Translations under genes and position numbers: made by a program | The notes under the pieces: generated by a model | What the model was told of the DNA's origin: nothing | Database searches by the model: none | The model's input: only the letters and a program-made list of their open reading frames with translations | NCBI GenBank assembly: GCA_947623455.1 | Contig: OX392532.1 | Span: 47,743,058-47,807,057 of the forward strand | Direction of reading: 5' to 3' | DNA length: 64,000 bases | Source of the DNA: Mimachlamys varia | Taxonomy: Eukaryota; Mollusca; Bivalvia; Pectinida; Pectinidae | In this document: piece by piece, positions 24,480 through 35,536 of the stretch | Numbering within the stretch: the first letter of the stretch is position 1 | How the letters are laid out: every line of letters starts with the position of its first letter

Positions 24480-24649
24480 TGTCCCTTCAAAGAATGTTTG
24501 CTATATAAATGTATGTATTTTCCATTGTATCGAAATGAAACCATTTTATTATGATTTTGATAAGCGACATTTCAAAACCAACACAACCATTTAAAATCAT
24601 CGGAAACTTTTATTTATGATATAACAAACATGTAATCACCAGACGTCAT

Positions 24650-25250
24650 TATCCTAATGGCGTCATCAAAAATAATTTTTATCAAGAACATCATCAAACA
24701 TTATAATCATCAACGTCATCTAAATCAAAAATAATTATAATCAAAGGCATCAATTAATATTATAATCAAAAGCGTTTTCAAACATCAGTATCATCAAAAG
24801 CATTATCGTAGACCATCGGCATCAAAATCATCATCAAACATTGTCATCAAAGGCATCATCAATTACCAGTGTCATCAAAATCATCTACAAAAATCATTAT
24901 CATTAAGCATCATCAAACCTTATTGTCATAAAAAAAAACATCATTTTCATCAAATATCGTTATCATCAAAGGCATCATTAAACATCATTGTCATCAAAGG
25001 CATCATCAATTACCAGTGTCATCAAAATCATCTACAAAAATCATTATCATTAAGCATCATCAAACCTTATTCTCATAAAAAAACATCATTTTCATCAAAT
25101 ATCGTTATCATCAAAGGCATCACAAAAGTATCATCAAACATTTATCACCAAATGAAACGTTATCGTATATATTATCCTACCACGCATTCTAATGCAATAT
25201 CATCGTTAAGCATCATCAAATTCAGCTTAAATTGCCATCCATCAGAGCAT
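24650..25250. repeat. Degenerate CATCA-rich tract in the MULE 3' region
   Basis: Irregular catcatcaaa/catcgtcatcaaa repeats lie downstream of the transposase stop. A ~147-bp segment starting ttgtcatcaaaggcatcatc at 24841 is repeated at 24988. It is AT-rich and non-coding, probably a microsatellite grown within the element. Confidence 0.8.
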
Positions 25251-25262
25251 TCGTCATCGTCC

Positions 25263-25525
25263 TCATCGATACTCCTTCACCACATAAGAGATTGCTGTCC
25301 AGAAGTCGTCAATATTTCTGGTTCCGTTCCGGTACTGTGTTCTCAGCATTTTTATCCTTGCCTCAAGGAGTCGCCATTTTCTCTTTTGTGTGTGGTCAAT
25401 GTAGCCTTGTCGCACTCTCCGTAGCATAAGCCTCTCTCTGCGCTCTTGATCTTTCAGTTTTCGGATGAAAATCCAAATTGATGGATGTTTACAGCTGACC
25501 CCCTCGTTCCATCTGCTATGGAAGC
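25263..25525 (-). CDS. MULE transposase, exon 3 (C-terminal end)
   Basis: The last exon encodes about 87 residues beginning FHSRWNEG and containing HPSIWIFIRKLKDQE, then a stop. This matches the usual W-H-x-R-F-N … HP-x-IW-x-FI segment that follows the catalytic glutamate in MULE transposases. The acceptor tattttccag/gcttcc on the minus strand is strong (AG at 25526–25527). It joins exon 2 in phase (a split Gly codon), giving the expected EG-FHSRWN order. No frameshift is seen. Confidence 0.88.
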
Positions 25526-25699
25526 CTGGAAAATACATTGTGAATTAAGATAATATGACATACAGGTACTTTTTAATATCTGTCACAAACGCTATTAAGT
25601 TAATATTAACATAGTTTCACAGTATACAGTACTACTATATAAAAATATTTTGTTTGACCGTATTTTGTTTATTTCTAAATTTCATGTCTTTCACTTTAC

Positions 25700-26660
25700 C
25701 TTCAACAATGTTGTTCGTGCGACAGTCATGGTCTCTCTGATACACGTTCCACATGGGAACGGGGAAAGTTCCCTGAATGTAGGTGTTGTTGAGATGGGCT
25801 ATGAAGTCCATGAGAGCCGGGTACCTATTGATGAGTCGTTGAGTTTCCCTGTTACGCCACAGGAGGTTGAAGTTTTGTCGGACAAGAGCTACGGGTAGAT
25901 GTCCGATAGCCATGAATTTCCTCATAATGCGTCTCAGGCGCCTCCGCCGTTTGTATTGGTTGGCTAAACCAAGAGCTTGTGTTTTGCGCCACAGGCTTTG
26001 ACAGAAGTGGAAATAGCATCCACGAATTTGAGTGTGAGGAAGTTCGGTTTCAATTGCCAAAATCAGGGTATGCTCAAAGTCGCATATTACCATCCCAGGA
26101 CGCCATCTGTGCCCAGAAACAGTCCGCACCTTGGTCTTGATGTGCTGGAGCATCTGTCGGTACTGACCAACAGTTTTCCCTGTCAAAAGGCACATGGCTA
26201 GAGTGAACACATGACCAAGATATTTTCCATGAATAGTCACAAATTGTACGTATGGTCTGGGGCACGTTTTAAATGTTCCGTCAACATATATTTTGTCGCA
26301 ATGACGAAGAGTTCTGAGATTCTCATCACTAGAAAATATAGCTATCCCCCAGTTGTTGTCTAAATGGGAGAGATATCGATTTCCTCTCCATGTTTGACCC
26401 CATTTACCCTGGATGTCCACATCAAGAATGTCATGGGGGAGGGGTGGCAACATGTCAGCTCGGACTCTCTGGAGACGAGTTCTGAATTGGGAATATCCGG
26501 GTAATTCGTCAATATCACTATCGTCATGTTGCGCGACTACCCCATCAAAAGTCCTCTTGATAGGTTTAGTTGGGTCATCCCGTATAGCATCGCGAACTTC
26601 ATTGTAGACTTTTTCTGCCGTGATCCTGGATGTTTCGGTTGGATGGTCATGTTCTTTAAA
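25700..26660 (-). CDS. MULE transposase, exon 2 (catalytic domain)
   Basis: This exon encodes about 320 residues. It starts FKEHDHP, supplying the two histidines that complete the FLYWCH zinc site begun in exon 1. The MULE domain follows: first catalytic Asp in KIYVDGTFK (about residue 303 of the joined protein), second Asp in MVICDFE (about 370), a CxxxC/H stretch GCYFHFCQSLWRK, and the catalytic Glu in TNNIVEG (about 496) at the very end of the exon. The donor gaag/gtaaag is canonical, leaving a 174-bp intron (25526–25699). The acceptor is ttttag/tttaaag at 26661–26662. The frame is open throughout, so the catalytic core looks intact. Confidence 0.92.
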
Positions 26661-28241
26661 CTAAAATATAAATGGAGTAAAGGTAAAGAGTTATAGTGAA
26701 TGATTTAAATATTTCAATTGAAAGGTACCAGTATGTTTTAAACACGTTACTATAGTTTAATGTCTACAAATGCCCTTTAAAACAAAGCAAATATATTTTC
26801 ATAGAAAATGGGACAGTTTCAAGACAATCTTGAGGTTTCAACAGTCATCTGACAAATATGAACATTTTGGCTGATTTGATCTTTGAAATAGGTCAAGGTC
26901 ATTCACTTAAACAAACTTGGTAGGGCGCCATGCCAGCATAGTACAGGCCCAATATCAGTTTATTGGGCCTTCTAATTATTGAAAATAACTCCTTTTAAAA
27001 TTTTTTACAAGTTTGACCCCGTGACCTTGAAAATAGGTCAAGGTCATTCATTTGAACAAACTTGGTAGGTCGCCATGCCAGCATAATACAGGCCCAATAT
27101 CCGTATCCTGTGCCTTCCGGTTATTGAGAAGACTTGAAGTCGTTTGAATGAAAAGTTTACGCACGGCGCACGGACGAAGCACAATGGCAGTAGGTCATCT
27201 TGACCCTTCGGGTCAGCAAAGATGACCTAAAAATGGCCGACCGGCGGCAATCTTTGTGTTTGGCAAATTAAATTTTGCTATCGCTATATCTTAACATGTG
27301 CTGAATGGATCTTTCTTAGATTTCAACCATAAGTCATCTTGGATTTTAAGAGTGATAGTTTAATGAAAGAATATGTCTGTTATAACTACATGAAGGCAAT
27401 TTAGCCTCATTTTCACAGTCTTGATTCGACCTGTATTGTGTAGATCAACATAATAACCTAGCAAATCTTCTTGTAATATTTTTACTGGTATCTGTTTCCT
27501 ATTTTCTGAGTGGTCATTGGTTATTTACAAACGTAAACATAACCACCACCGTTTTCTTTATTCTTGCCAGATAGCGTCACTGATAATTTTCTGTAATTTC
27601 TCGAAAAGAAACTAAGGTACCAAAACAAATGAAAATGTTGTTATCAGAAACGTTATGAAATACTTTTCTGTTAAAAAATGGTTAAATTGGTCAAAAGACA
27701 AAGCCAGGAAAATTCATTGAAAAAAAGTATGAAAAACATGAATCTTATGTTAAATATAGTGTGCACGTGTATGCATCATATCAGGATTACAATAAATATT
27801 GTGACATATATTGTCGCTGTAAAAAAAGAATCAATAGACAAATGTCCCGGCTAGGTCTACAATTAAAGGTATTAATATAAGCTCTAAGCTTGTTTTCCAA
27901 TCCCCATTTCATCTGATGTTCCACATTTTTGCTGATTATGAAATAAAAAAAAATATTAAACTAATTAAAGGTACCACCTCTGTAATGCCAGCTTTAACAA
28001 ACCCAATGTACATCTATCTGATCAAGGGAAGTAACTCGTACTCGACTTACCAGTTTCAAAAATCAAAGTTTTTGCGAAAATTAGAAGCTGGCGAAAAGAA
28101 AACACAAGCTTTTTACAGCAACCCTTTTTTAAAGAAACAACATAAAAGGGCGTAACAGATCTACAAGGAACTTTTCATTTTGGTTCTGCGAAATTTACTT
28201 TAAAGAAAGTTATGATCTCATTGCAATCGTAAATTACTTAC
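26661..28241 (-). other. Intron 1 of the MULE transposase (1581 bp)
   Basis: Bounded by a consensus donor (gag/gtaagt) and a ttttag acceptor, both phase 0. It holds an interspersed repeat at 26872–27232, and otherwise AT-rich sequence. The open frame at 27916–28155 on the other strand looks spurious. Confidence 0.8.
26872..27232 (+). mobile_element. Interspersed repeat nested in the MULE intron
   Basis: Two similar segments carrying ataggtcaaggtcattca and gccatgccagcat occur 143 bp apart (about 26887 and 27031). They are followed by a GC-rich stretch (acgcacggcgcacggacgaa) and a terminal hairpin at 27192–27228 (aggtcatctt…aagatgacct, with inner gaccc/gggtc). From memory this text is a common dispersed repeat of bivalve genomes; the class is not determined here. 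Confidence 0.65.
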
Positions 28242-28769
28242 CTCCAGCACACGAATCACAGCATTTCTGTCGTCCAAATCAAATAAAGCTGTTGTCAGAG
28301 GGGCCTTACATGCCTGGTTCCAGCATCGCCAATGAATTTTATTATTTGTTGTCTTGTTCTTCTGATATCGATAATCCCTGTAAACCAGGACACGACCCCG
28401 CTTGATCCCTGGCATTAAATGCGCCATAGTTTGATCACTTTGAATATGTCCCACGAAACAATAATCGTTTTAAACATAATTAACTAATTTTCCAGGTGGG
28501 AAACGAACGACAGATTGTACACCTTCTTTGTTGGTGATATAAATGTCACGGACTGCACAATCGTCGTAATGTAGGAATCTGTCATCGTTTGTGACTATTT
28601 GTAATGCAGTGTCTATGGTAAAGTTACCATATACCTGGTGACCACTTGCTTCTGCTTCAGACTTTATAAGAAGTCTCTCATTGTATATCATTTCCGCAGC
28701 AAGTTGAATAGTTTTAAATGTTGCAATTGTGTTGCCATTTCGTTCACGATTTATGATTGACTTGAACAT
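28242..28769 (-). CDS. MULE transposase, exon 1 (N-terminus and FLYWCH finger), with an in-frame stop
   Basis: From the ATG at 28769 the frame runs 99 codons, meets TAA (28470–28472), then continues in the same frame with no other stop to the donor gag/gtaagt at 28242. The part after the stop holds a FLYWCH zinc finger: RGRVLVYRDYRY, then WRC and QAC (Cys ligands), completed by H-x-H at the start of exon 2. The part before it is an N-terminal region I do not recognise. Read through, the three exons give about 583 codons, a normal MULE length. The single TAA is most simply a recent nonsense mutation. Alternatives are a separate small ORF upstream, or initiation at the downstream Met in QTMAHLMPG. 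Confidence 0.8.
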
Positions 28770-28772
28770 GTT

Positions 28773-29815
28773 GGGCTTGCATTGTCGGCGGGAAACAACT
28801 ACACAAGAAATTGGCGCGAAATCTTATACTCTTGATTTTCTTGTGTCTCTCACTTTTACCCGCCAAATTTAATCACGCTGCACTTTTACACATGTATCTT
28901 TTATATATAAATCGTTTCGAATTTATTAAGAATGTTTTATTACATTGTACGTTTCAATATGATTGCAAGTACGCTTGTAATGTGTTATAATTTTTAAATG
29001 GTCAAATCAACTTAACGTAGGCCATTCCTTCAATGACGTCACAGATACTGAGCCCCGGTCTTGTTTGCGCCGTACGGTTGATAAAGATGAAAACTCGTTA
29101 TTTATAGTAGGATATTATTAAGTCTCTGTATTTCAAAGGTTTTAGTCGACTTAACATCATTTTTCTGATAATTCAGTTTTTCGGGTCAGATGCCGGGACA
29201 AAAAAATTAAGATCCTGGCAGAGTAATTCACAATTTGGCTTGTCAGACGATAAATACGGTGGTGTGTTTGTTTATTTATTTATTTTGATTTTGTACTGTA
29301 TTATTGTAGAATTCTAAATAGGAATAAAAAAAAAAACACAAAAAGAAGATTTGAAATCACTTGAAATTAAGAAAATAGCCACTAGTTTTTTTGTTTTGTT
29401 TTTTTAAAATCTGCTGGTATGGGAAAGTAATTATGGACCATAACTTAAAAAAATATTATTGTGAGGTATACTTTTTATTTCAATTTTTATCATATTTATC
29501 CGGTAAAAGTTTTTTTCAGTTAAAAAATAAAAAGAAAAGTTTATCAGATAAATTTTAAAAAGTTCAAAGAAACGTATTTTTTAGGCAATTCTGTCATTGC
29601 AGAAAGGTCAAACTTGTCAACAAAAATGTCTGCCTCTATTCGAATTCCCAAACACATCATTTTTGTGGACACATTTTTTTTTTTTTTAAATATTTGAAAA
29701 TTAACTATGTATTTCATTATGTTTTAGTAAGGGAATTAATTTAACAAAAATCCTATTCCTTTTAAGTTGTCAAAATCTGGATTAATGTTTCATTAGCACA
29801 TACTTGCATGTACTT
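28773..29815. other. 5' non-coding part of the MULE
   Basis: AT-rich sequence upstream of the transposase start, presumably containing the promoter. No TATA box can be singled out with confidence, and many A and T runs are present. Confidence 0.4.
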
Positions 29816-29962
29816 AAGGATTATCTTTTAACTTTTCTAGGTTAATAAATCCAGTAGAGCACGCGGTAAATTGCATGAACGCCAAGCGTTCATGTGTAAT
29901 TTACAGCGTGCTCTACTGGATTTACTACCTCATAAACCAAGAAAAGTTAAAAGATAATCCTT
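29816..29962. repeat. 147-bp hairpin near the right end of the MULE
   Basis: aaggattatcttttaactttt at the left pairs with its complement at 29942–29962. Inner arms ccagtagagcacgc and gcgtgctctactgg also pair, down to catgaacg/cgttcatg around a short ccaag loop. Mismatches cluster in one internal bulge. It may be a nested hairpin MITE or a structural part of the transposon. Confidence 0.85.
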
Positions 29963-30535
29963 TTATTTACAGTATTTTTGCCTTCAAATATAATCCGTAA
30001 AGAGTGTAGTTACTTACGCTATTTCAATTTATTTAGATACGAAAGTGAACGTGTCGACTCATTTGGATAAAGGCGGTAACAGCTGCTCAAACACGTTGAC
30101 TCCGCCCACTTCCCACCCTTCGAAACAAAACAAATTCGTTCCTTAGTTTCAACACTAGCATTTTATTCTTGACAAAATAATTCACAATATAAAATAAAAT
30201 TTGTGTGTCTTTTTGCCTTCAATTTTGTTTCATTTAAATAATTATTTTAAACAACAAAAATATTGTAAAACAGGACGCTGATGTATAAAGTAAGTTAGGA
30301 TTGTGACGCGGCTTGACCTTTGACTTTGTGTACATATTCATACGTCAATTGTTACGTCACGTCACGTTCTTGACTAGGTTTATCGGTGTGTAAACATAGT
30401 TGCTCTGCTTATGTTTTCCATTGGGGAAAATGTGGCAACTGTTAATATCCAACGACGGATGCCGCGGTGTCCAAATTACTCACTTGGGTTTTATTTTCGC
30501 ACCAGTCCAGCTTGAAAAACATCTAGTAAACTTTA

Positions 30536-30628
30536 TTGGATTATCGGATTATCGGGCCTTCGGAGTATCGGGCCTTCGGAATATCGGGCCTTCGGAATAT
30601 CAGGCCTTCGGCATACTGGGCGGACACC
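30536..30628. repeat. Right TIR of the MULE (four 16-bp units)
   Basis: Inverted counterpart of the left TIR, with four ccttcgg cores and the terminal block ctgggcggacacc. Two fewer 16-bp units than the left end account for the length difference. Confidence 0.9.
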
Positions 30629-30636
30629 GTTTGCCG

Positions 30637-31409
30637 GTACGTCATATCCGGTCGGACGTTAGAGAGCGACATGCAAGGTCACATAAAGGAAGCATTACGT
30701 AACATATATATATATGTGTGTGTGTTTCATCGGTCACAGGGGCATGCGAATTATACATGGGGCTTTGCTTGGACTTCAACGTTCTGATGTTTTTTAGATC
30801 AAAACTCGACATGACGCTCTCACCTTTTAAGCAGTCCGACCTAACGGCGTGTTAGCCGAGTGCTGAATTCCTTAACCGTTCCGTGTAACTCGGTACACAT
30901 CAGACTAAACTTATGGTACATATAATTACCCGGTCCCTGTGTCAGTAAAACAATGGGCGCCCAAGGCAGCCACACATAATTCGTGACAATTAGTACAAGA
31001 ATGAACCGCATAGTCTAGAAAATATCGAACTTCCTTCAAACACGAGTTCTGTTTTGATGTTTTCTAGAGCTACACTGTTTGGTATCAGAAGTGCATTTTC
31101 AATTTGTCTAATTATTTCACTGTCTGAATCGCCGAGGCATGCACTTCAAAAACCAATAATTAAAACAACTGCAATATGTTTTTTTTACTTTCCCAATACT
31201 CTGTGTGTATGGTAACTTGATATTATGTTTAGGCCTCTCAGCCAAACGCAATCAAAGATTTCATTGAATATATTGAAAACAATTTAGCGATATTGTGCGG
31301 CGAATCACAAGAGAATAATGGTACTTATATTTAATGCTTTCATTACTTATATGATAGTTAACCCTGTAACACCGACATTTTGTAATGTATATATACCAAA
31401 TAAACTCGG
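30637..31409. other. Unannotated sequence
   Basis: Spacer between the MULE target duplication and the hAT-like MITE. No exon or repeat recognised. Confidence 0.35.
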
Positions 31410-31417
31410 TCCCGGAG

Positions 31418-31661
31418 CACAGGGACCTGAGAATTTGTTACAGCTCGTTTTGGACCTAAAATAGGATGTTTAGAGTAATTTTACACATTTTGGGGGTAAA
31501 AATCAATTTTCGATCAAAATGCCCCCTAAATGGTCATAAAAGCTACCATTGAGGGGGCATTTTTATCGAAAATTCATTTTAACCCCCCAAATGTGTAAAA
31601 TTACTCTAAACACCCTATTTTAGGTCCAAAACGAGCTGTAACAAATTATCAGGTCCCTGTG
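31418..31661. mobile_element. Palindromic hAT-like MITE with 8-bp TSD, copy A
   Basis: The 244-bp element is almost entirely an inverted repeat. It begins cacagggacctgagaatttg and the opposite end mirrors it for about 100 bp, with a centre near tggtcataaaagctaccat. The 8-bp sequence tcccggag flanks it directly (31410–31417 and 31662–31669). An 8-bp TSD with a CAGGG-containing terminus is typical of hAT elements. It has no ORF. Confidence 0.9.
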
Positions 31662-31669
31662 TCCCGGAG

Positions 31670-32307
31670 CACATATATCGTTAATGAACAATTACGTTAC
31701 ATGCATTCACAATGCACGTGTCTCTAATGACGCTGTGTCCACTATAATGAGTCACAGAGTCGTAGTTGCTTCCGGTCAAAAGTTGACCGGAACTGGTCAG
31801 TGTTTCTAAAGAATACACAATACTGCCTTAAATACAGGGTTTGAATTGAACACTTCAGCACTCGACAAATGCGAGTTAATTGAAAACTGAAATTGCGAGT
31901 GGAAAATGATTGTACTGGCATTTTCTTGGCGAGTGGATATAATGACTGTTGAAATGTTTATATATTATTCCAATCTGTATACATGTCAGAAAATGTTGTC
32001 ATCTGTATAAAACAAATCATGAAACAAAACCATACGCACACACACAAATAGTACAATGTCTTAAAAGGTCATTTGATCACAATACAACTGTTATATTTTT
32101 TTATTATACACCTTGACAAATTAAAGTGAAGTCAATTGTTTTAACCAAAAGGTAAGTTAGACTGATTCAGAATGCATTGTAGTGCTTTCATTATCCACTT
32201 CAAAATTGCAAGCAAGTTTTTAATTTGGCGAGTTAAAATTTAACCCACTCGCTACGAAATGCGAGTTGCTAATAAAGTTATAGGCCTATTCTATCCCTGA
32301 AATGGAC
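31670..32307. other. Unannotated AT-rich sequence
   Basis: No gene recognised. Two short similar phrases (gcgagttaattgaaaactg, gcgagttaaaatttaaccc) near 31870 and 32228 suggest an old repeat. Confidence 0.3.
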
Positions 32308-32420
32308 CACAGGGACCTGTGAATTGGCTACAGCTACTTTTGGACCTAAATCAAAAATATGTAGACCTGAGCAATTTTACACTTTTGGTGGTTTTAGATA
32401 AATTTTAAACAAAAATGCCA
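32308..32420 (+). mobile_element. Half-copy of the hAT-like MITE, copy B
   Basis: It begins cacagggacctgtgaattgg and continues with acagctacttttggacctaa and ttttacacttttggtgg, parallel to the left arm of copy A but diverged. The right arm is absent or unrecognisable and no TSD is found. Confidence 0.65.
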
Positions 32421-32949
32421 CCTTCCCTGCATGCAATGGTCATTGAATCGAATTGGTCGAGAATCAGGGACAGTTTCTCCGAATTTTCACATCATGAACA
32501 CGTGGTAATCGGAAACCATGCGATAATCTAAGCTTTTATGGAGACAATATGGCATGTTTACTAAAACATAATGTCAAGCATTGATTGGTTGCCTGATCAT
32601 GATAGATTTTTACACTGAGCTACATGATGTAGATATTGACGCGCCTGCTATAAATTATGAACGAATCTCTAGCCGGACTACAATTAGCCCTCGCGTGCCA
32701 GACATCTAATTAACATGCTCTGCCAGTACTAGTTGGTTTATTTTTATTGATATCAAGGGATCGGTTGAAAAAAAGTGGCCATTTTGGTTAGCTATTCGCC
32801 ATTCCGCTCGATAAACAGACTTGTTTAAAACAGTGAATACAACATTTATATCGGATAGGAGTGGTGGACAATTGTAATATTTTATAGTCGTACATTAGTG
32901 TCACGATTAGAGTTTTCAAGGATCATTTCCCGTCATAAAAAAAAATAAG

Positions 32950-33274
32950 CACAGGGGCTTGAAAAGCAATAAGCTTGTTTTTCCATCTCCGACTACAAAA
33001 CATGTGAAATATTGTTTACGCGTATACTTTGTTCATGTTGTACCCGACTTTAATGTCCCTGTGTTCCGTGTACAGCAGGATATAGATTGTACTCCTATAA
33101 AAATGTATTCATTTAAGATACCGTTTAGTGGGAGCAGGTGTTTGGAGTAGTTTGATACTCATGTACGGGGGTGTTAGATCAATTTCAATAAAAAAAGCCC
33201 CCCCCCCCTTTCCAACCTTCCAATGTTCATAGTTATATATATACTGAACTGCAACAAATTATCCCGCCCCTGTG
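32950..33274. mobile_element. Possible diverged hAT-like MITE, copy C
   Basis: The left end cacaggggcttg and the right end (minus-strand cacaggggcgggataatttg) share a short terminal inverted repeat. The right arm contains ctgcaacaaattatcccgcc, like copy A. No TSD matches, so limits are uncertain. Internal C run at 33198–33208. Confidence 0.45.
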
Positions 33275-34182
33275 TCACAGATACAGCGATATTGTGAAAT
33301 AAAACAGACGTTCTTTGAGAGTATTAAGTTTCAGCAGTATAAAGTAAACACGCGGTAATGTTTACATCCGGATATATCATATACACATTTAAAACACCTT
33401 CAGCAAATCTTACTTTAAACAATTATATGATATCTTATGGGGATGAAGGGGAATGAACTGACACATTCTACATTGTGACCCGGATGTCAGGACGTGCAAA
33501 CATCTTCGGTCTGGTATTTTGAAAGGACGCTATGTAATTTAAAAACAGTACCAGAGGGGCACACGTCATACCTGCCATGTATCAATGAAACTAGGCAAAC
33601 AAACCCTTAAAAAATATCAACCCAGACATACTGAGTGAAACCTTGCATATTTTCTCTATGTGCTTGTTTGAGACATTCGCATACACTGATACTTAAACTT
33701 AAAGTAATAAAGTCTTGAACTTGAACTTGCACTCAAGAAAACTATTTTGCAAGTCCATGTAGCATCTCATACACAAGGTCGCGATCAAGGATTTTGAATA
33801 CATATATTTAGAAAATGGAAATACGAGCTGTGCCCGAAAAATATTTTTTTCACATATAACTGACCCGTTTAGTCATGTCTTACGGCATGCCATAAATAAA
33901 GTATAAACTGTTACTAACACTGTTTTGACTTCATAAATAAATGACATCTTTATGACGTCATATGATTGTCTAGGTAGTGAAAATTGTACTGTCAAAGTAG
34001 CAAATTGTCTTTCTTACAGGGAATGAATTCGAGAGTTTAAGTGTATTTTTTCATGAATATAAGTTGTGTGATAAATAGAATCTTACACTCGTGTCAAAGT
34101 CATATGGATTTTATTAAACTCGTAACATCATTTAATATGTCACATGGTGAGGTATGGATGATTGAATGATACTACTTCTTAC
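33275..34182. other. Downstream intron/spacer of the GPCR exon
   Basis: On the minus strand this would be intron sequence after the GPCR exon. No further transmembrane-coding exon could be recognised here or anywhere at lower coordinates. Confidence 0.4.
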
Positions 34183-34471
34183 CTTTATTTGAGAATATCC
34201 ATTTTCCGTTAGTTGCCGCTACGAAAGAGAAGGGGACAACACAAGCCCCTACCATCAAGTCCGCGGCTGCCAGGGATATGATAAAGTTCCCACTAGGGGT
34301 ACGGAGTACCTTAGTCCGGATAATCACGGCAATACTCAACACATTTCCGAGTATAGTACACAACATTATTCCAAATAAAAAACAGGATTTCAAAATAAAC
34401 GCATATCTCTCCTCTTCGAAGTCCCCGTCACCCCCAGGGACGGTTTCGTTGGTCAGGTTCATGCCCGACAT
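34183..34471 (-). CDS. Class A (rhodopsin-like) GPCR, first coding exon, partial
   Basis: Ninety-six residues from an ATG to a canonical donor (aaag/gtaaga, phase 1). The N-terminus carries two N-glycosylation sequons (NLT, NET) and an acidic stretch. TM1 spans about 27–51 with the hallmark GN pair (N43, position 1.50). A basic loop follows (RTKVLRTPSGN). TM2 spans about 61–86 with LAAAD (D71, position 2.50). Then NGKWIF gives the conserved loop-1 tryptophan. It would be a plasma-membrane receptor coupling to G proteins. The pattern is reminiscent of biogenic-amine receptors, but the ligand cannot be told from one exon. The remaining exons are not recognised in the window, so it is either a long-intron gene extending past position 1 or a gene fragment. 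Confidence 0.85.
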
Positions 34472-35536
34472 GACCCTCGGGACTGCCTGCTTATCCTTTA
34501 TTTACAACTTCACGATTTAAAAGCCTCACTTCCTGACTTGAAACTCATTTAGGCGATCTTGTTACCTCGATACATTACTAAGTTTTATCACAAAGGTCAT
34601 CGTCAATATCGTCACCAACACTTGCTCGAGGTAAAACTACACATTTTTCGGTTGTTTAAATTTACACACAAAAATAACGCGGGTTTCGACAGTATCACAT
34701 ATAACACACAACCACACAGGGAAGACAGACCGCACACGTACGCCGTGTGTACACGAGTCAACACTGAGCGCTTTACGCTCCCCTAAGTGCCCAGCGCCGG
34801 TGATTAATGACAATCCATTCGAATACGTGGTATCAGTGACTAGTATCCCATTGTGTGGCAATAATTTGTAAATGACTTACACATTTTTACTTTATTGGTC
34901 AAGTGAATATGATATTATAGTTCCTGTGACCCATAATATATCAACCGTGTACTGAGTCCGCCCACAGACAGACGGTGTATATATAGATATATATTTAAAC
35001 CTTCTTTGAATGATTAAAGTCACTGAACCGCTGGGTTCCGGTTGTATGTTTCCTAGGCGACCTTTACTTGGAGTTTTACGGACCAGAAATGTGACATTTT
35101 AACCTAAATATTATATATATACATAGCCCATGCTATTTCCGTTATGTGTATATAGTTTACTTAATAAACCATCTTAATCAAATTTAAACATGAAAGACGT
35201 TTTTCATTTCATAGATTTATCGGCTACTTTTTCTTAATTAACTTCACCGTGCGTTGAATTTACTATATAAGTTTAAATGCCCGTAATAATTAACAGATGT
35301 TGTTCAATATTGGCCCCTCAGTTAAGCCATACCGTTGCACCTCGTTATCTCGTTGTCGACGGGACTATGGTTAAACTTCGAATTATCCGAGTATTCGAAT
35401 TTGTGAGTTTGAATGTTAAGTGTGAAGTTAGACGGTGACCAACGAAATTCTTCGATTTAAACAGGGTTTCGAGTTATAAAAGTTCCACATTCAACTCAAA
35501 TGCCCGGATGATCAGTTCATGAATATGTCGAAATAG
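34472..35536. other. Region upstream of the GPCR exon (probable 5' UTR/promoter side)
   Basis: This is the 5' side of the minus-strand receptor exon. Overlapping open frames at 34559–34786 and 34637–34861 on opposite strands are unconvincing. No defined promoter element could be picked out. The giant minisatellite begins about 1.07 kb upstream of the start codon. Confidence 0.4.

Larger units (their letters stand above)
24369..30628 (-). mobile_element. Complete Mutator-like (MULE) transposon, 6260 bp
   Basis: The left end ggtgcctacccagtattccg and the right end (minus-strand ggtgtccgcccagtatgccg) open terminal inverted repeats of about 93–111 bp. These TIRs are themselves tandem 16-bp units (attccgaaggcctgat type): six ccgaaggc cores at the left, four at the right. 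The 8-bp sequence gtttgccg flanks both ends (24361–24368 and 30629–30636), fitting the 8–10 bp TSD of Mutator elements. Between them lies one minus-strand transposase gene in three exons encoding a FLYWCH finger and a MULE D-D-E domain. A nested interspersed repeat sits in intron 1 and a hairpin near the right end. It is structurally complete; the gene has one internal stop. Confidence 0.93.

Noticed and set aside
32308..33274. One large hAT-like element from copy B to the right end of copy C
   Set aside because: The flanks (aaatggac and tcacagat) do not form a target duplication.
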